64,000 nt of DNA from G963667675 sp965249215 (GTDB lineage Bacteria > Chloroflexota > Dehalococcoidia > Lucifugimonadales > UBA3495): the NCBI GenBank assembly GCA_965249215.1, contig CBDFLN010000002.1, forward strand, positions 930,001 through 994,000. The letters run 5' to 3'. The position numbers and the translations under genes were made by a program. Below the pieces are notes generated by a model. The model saw only the letters and a list, made by a program, of their open reading frames with translations. It did not search any database and was not told the origin of the DNA. Positions 61,916 through 64,000 of this stretch are shown piece after piece. Position 1 is the first letter of the stretch; each line of letters opens with the position of its first letter.

Positions 61916-62227
61916 GTGGCCCTGTCAGACAAGACTTTAGTCTGTGTGGAGTGCGGAGGCGAGTTCATATTCACCGCGGGCGAACAGGAGTTTTTCAATG
62001 CCCGTGGTTTTTCCAACGAGCCCAAACGCTGCCGTAGCTGCCGCGCCGTGCGGCGGTCGGAGCAGCGGGGCGGCGGAATGTACCAGGACTCCCCCAGGGA
62101 GATGTACCCCATAGTGTGCGCCGACTGCGGGAGCGACGCTATGGTCCCCTTCCGTCCACGGGGAGACCGGCCCGTTTATTGCAGCGACTGCTTCAGCAAG
62201 CAGCGCGCTGAGTCCTCCGACTTCTAA
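61916..62227 (+). CDS. zinc-ribbon protein of unknown function
   Basis: I start at GTG 61916 because AAGGAGG lies 8 nt upstream. The 103-residue protein has two zinc-finger motifs: CVECGGEF...RCRSCRAV at about residues 10-46, and CADCGS...YCSDC near 73-95. The FIFTAGEQEFFNARGFSNEPKRCRSCR stretch is typical of a small bacterial zinc-ribbon family. Role unknown. A strong-looking promoter and a strong terminator suggest high independent expression. Confidence 0.85.
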   Translation: MALSDKTLVCVECGGEFIFTAGEQEFFNARGFSNEPKRCRSCRAVRRSEQRGGGMYQDSPREMYPIVCADCGSDAMVPFRPRGDRPVYCSDCFSKQRAESSDF

Positions 62228-62536
62228 ATCCACACATTAGAAAGACTGCATGATGGGCCGGCTCCGGCCCATCAGCTTTTTTCCGCCAGTTATATGCCGG
62301 GCGAGCCTTGGGCGTCCCATCCCATGGGCCGAAGACCCTTGACGCTCCAACCACCTCACCGGCCTCCTTCCATTGGACGCCACGGTTGAAAACCGCTACA
62401 ATGGGACGGCTTCGGGGAGAGTTGCGCGGCGCTCCCCGCACAGCCCTGTCAAGAAGGTTATCCACCGGCTGGAGATATACCGTAGCGGCGCGTGGCCCGC
62501 GTCCCTGACCCACCCGTGGCCGCGGCATGAAGTTCA
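62228..62536. other. spacer before ubiD
   Basis: A 309-bp gap holding the terminator and otherwise nothing recognisable. The upstream side of ubiD has a duplicated ATGAAGTTCA at 62527 and 62537, from which I use the second. Confidence 0.5.
62251..62282 (+). terminator. intrinsic terminator of the zinc-ribbon gene
   Basis: Stem TGATGGGCCGG / CCGGCCCATCA-type with a short loop, then GCTTTTTT. Confidence 0.9.
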
Positions 62537-63994
62537 ATGAAGTTCAAAGACCTTCGAGAATTCATATCCTTTTTGGAGGGGAAAGACGCCCTCCGCCGTA
62601 TCCAGACGCCGGTCAGTTGCGAACTGGAAATCACCGAAATCACGGACCGGGTGATTAAGAGCGGCGGGCCGGCCCTTCTTTTTGAAAACGTCGCAGGCTA
62701 CGAAATCCCCGTGGCAATCAACCTCTTTGGGTCCCACCAGCGGATGGCCTGGGCGTTGGGAGTGGAAAAGCTGGACGACGCCGTTGAGCGGGTTCACGCG
62801 CTGCTACAACTTATGCACGGCCCCCCCGAAGGCGCGCTAAACAAGCTGCGCACCCTGGGCCAACTGGTTCAACTGGGTTCGTTCCAGCCCAAGACGGTCC
62901 GCAATGCTCCCTGCCAGGAGATCGTCCTGGAGGGCGACGACGTGGACCTTTTCGACTTTCCCATCCTCAAGTGCTGGCCCATGGACGGCGGCCGCTTCAT
63001 AACCCTGCCCCTGGTCATCACCCGGGACCCGGAAACCGGCGTGCAAAACTATGGCACCTACCGGCTACAGGTGTACGACCGGAATACCACCGGCATGCAC
63101 TGGCAGACCCACAAAGTGGGCGCCCGTCACTACCGGCTAAACCAGCTGGGACAGGGGGAGCGGATGGAGGTGGCCGTGGCCCTGGGCGGCGACCCGGCGT
63201 CGATATGGAGCGGTTCGGCGCCGCTGCCTCCCGATATCGATGAAATGATCGTGGCCGGTTTCCTCCGGGAAGAGGGAGTGGAGTTGGTGAAGGGCAAGAC
63301 CGTCGACGTGCTGGTTCCAGCCCATGCCGAAATCGTATTGGAAGGCTATGTGGTCCCAGGGGAAGAGCGCAGCGAGGGACCCTTCGGCGACCACACCGGG
63401 TATTACTCCATGGAGGACGATTACCCGGTGTTCCACGTCCAGGCGGTGACCCGCCGCCGCAACCCCATTTATCCGGCCGCGGTGGTGGGGAGGCCTCCCA
63501 TGGAGGACTACTGGATGGGGAAGGTGTCGGAGAGGCTCCTCCTGCCCACCCTGCGATTGGTCCTCCCGGAAATCGTGGACGTGAACATGCCCGCCGAGGG
63601 AGTCTTCCACAACCTGGTGATAGTGTCGATTAAAAAAGAGTATCCAGGACAAGCCCGCAAGGTGATGCACGGCCTGTGGGGGGTGGGACTGATGAGCCTG
63701 GCTAAGACAATCGTCGTGGTCGATCATTTCGTCAACGTGCACGACATTTCCGAAGTCGCCTGGCGGGTTGCCAACAACATAGACCCAGCTCGGGACTTCG
63801 AATTCACCAAAGGGCCGATCGATGACCTGGATTTCGCGTCGCCGACGCCGAAATTCGGCAGCAAGGTGGGCATCGACGCTACGCAAAAGGGCCCCCTGGA
63901 GGGCCATGAGCGCCCATGGCCGCCGGACATTGTCATGAGCCCGGAAATTAAAGAATTGGTAGACCGGAAGTGGTCCGAATACGGCATCGGATAA
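62537..63994 (+). CDS. UbiD family decarboxylase
   Basis: A 485-residue prenylated-FMN-dependent decarboxylase. GPALLFENVAGYEIPVAINLFGS and DVDLFDFPILKCWPMDGGRFITLPLVITRDPETG are typical, as is EGPFGDHTGYYSMEDDYPVFHVQAVTRRRNPIYPAAVVGRPPMEDYWMGK, which carries the Glu-Arg-Glu region. It decarboxylates an aromatic or unsaturated acid, with 4-hydroxybenzoate-type precursors of quinones as one possibility. The enzyme needs prenylated FMN from UbiX, not in this window. Substrate is unknown. The gene is complete, ending 6 bp before the right edge. Confidence 0.93.
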   Translation: MKFKDLREFISFLEGKDALRRIQTPVSCELEITEITDRVIKSGGPALLFENVAGYEIPVAINLFGSHQRMAWALGVEKLDDAVERVHALLQLMHGPPEGALNKLRTLGQLVQLGSFQPKTVRNAPCQEIVLEGDDVDLFDFPILKCWPMDGGRFITLPLVITRDPETGVQNYGTYRLQVYDRNTTGMHWQTHKVGARHYRLNQLGQGERMEVAVALGGDPASIWSGSAPLPPDIDEMIVAGFLREEGVELVKGKTVDVLVPAHAEIVLEGYVVPGEERSEGPFGDHTGYYSMEDDYPVFHVQAVTRRRNPIYPAAVVGRPPMEDYWMGKVSERLLLPTLRLVLPEIVDVNMPAEGVFHNLVIVSIKKEYPGQARKVMHGLWGVGLMSLAKTIVVVDHFVNVHDISEVAWRVANNIDPARDFEFTKGPIDDLDFASPTPKFGSKVGIDATQKGPLEGHERPWPPDIVMSPEIKELVDRKWSEYGIG

Positions 63995-64000
63995 CATGGC

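Noticed and set aside
62527..62536. An extra ATG 10 bp before ubiD in another frame.
   Set aside because: It is a duplicated ATGAAGTTCA. Its frame stops quickly, and the conserved UbiD start is the second copy.
1..64000. CRISPR arrays, phage structural genes, rRNA genes and in-frame UGA selenoproteins.
   Set aside because: I found no regularly spaced repeats of CRISPR type, no rRNA, no capsid or portal-like proteins, and no gene evidently interrupted by an in-frame UGA. This is by eye only.

Overview
The window is a GC-rich (estimated about 60%, not computed) bacterial chromosome segment with about 55 protein genes, two structured RNA genes and one complete insertion sequence. Gene content suggests a Chloroflexota lineage near Dehalococcoidia/SAR202: paralogous DUF1800/DUF1501 proteins, LLM-class flavin oxidoreductases, several amidases and aldo/keto reductases, paired MaoC proteins and a UbiD enzyme. 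This is an inference from gene content, not a phylogeny, and should be held at moderate to low confidence.

Layout. 1-4.2 kb: start of a 2-oxoacid:ferredoxin oxidoreductase alpha subunit (cut by the window edge), lpdA, and a two-gene ATPase+HNH pair matching the Septu (PtuAB) anti-phage architecture. 4.2-9.9 kb: Tat translocase genes (tatA forward; tatB-tatC reverse) behind a single-frame fusion of an RlmD-type rRNA methyltransferase with Maf, embedded in repeat-rich spacers. 9.9-15 kb: trxA, a selenocysteine tRNA, a nitroreductase, an SRAP/HMCES-type protein, two tiny overlapping conserved genes, a DUF4328 membrane protein and an amidase. 15-19.7 kb: two paralogous aldo/keto reductases, an SRPBCC protein, an LLM flavin oxidoreductase and a GlcG/HbpS-like protein. 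20-27.2 kb: a duplicated cassette of leaderless DUF1800, DUF1501 and NHL beta-propeller proteins; the second copy lacks DUF1501. 27.3-29 kb: a complete IS1380-like element with perfect terminal repeats and a 5-bp target duplication. 29-38.9 kb: MFS transporter, isochorismatase-like hydrolase, rnpB, PHP protein, paired MaoC proteins, CDF metal exporter, gatC-gatA, higBA and asnS. 39-41.1 kb: three ComD/ComE-like thiamine-diphosphate subunits, one with a degraded cofactor motif. 41.1-53.1 kb: a metal block, with a DtxR-family regulator, a divergent Fbp-type ABC ATPase and permease, and a zur/fur-znuA-(double ABC exporter)-znuC-znuB operon. 53-64 kb: nitroreductase, PAC2-family protein, GMC oxidoreductase, DUF1059, cupin, Lin0512 protein, modABC, a zinc-ribbon protein behind a strong-looking promoter, and UbiD.

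How the genes work together. Metal supply is the clearest theme: zinc/manganese import, molybdate import, Fe(III)-type import, CDF efflux and two metalloregulators. The selenocysteine tRNA implies that selAB and selD and at least one selenoprotein lie elsewhere. The Septu pair and higBA are the accessory defence or toxin-antitoxin modules. The duplicated DUF1800/DUF1501/NHL cluster is the best candidate for an undescribed system.
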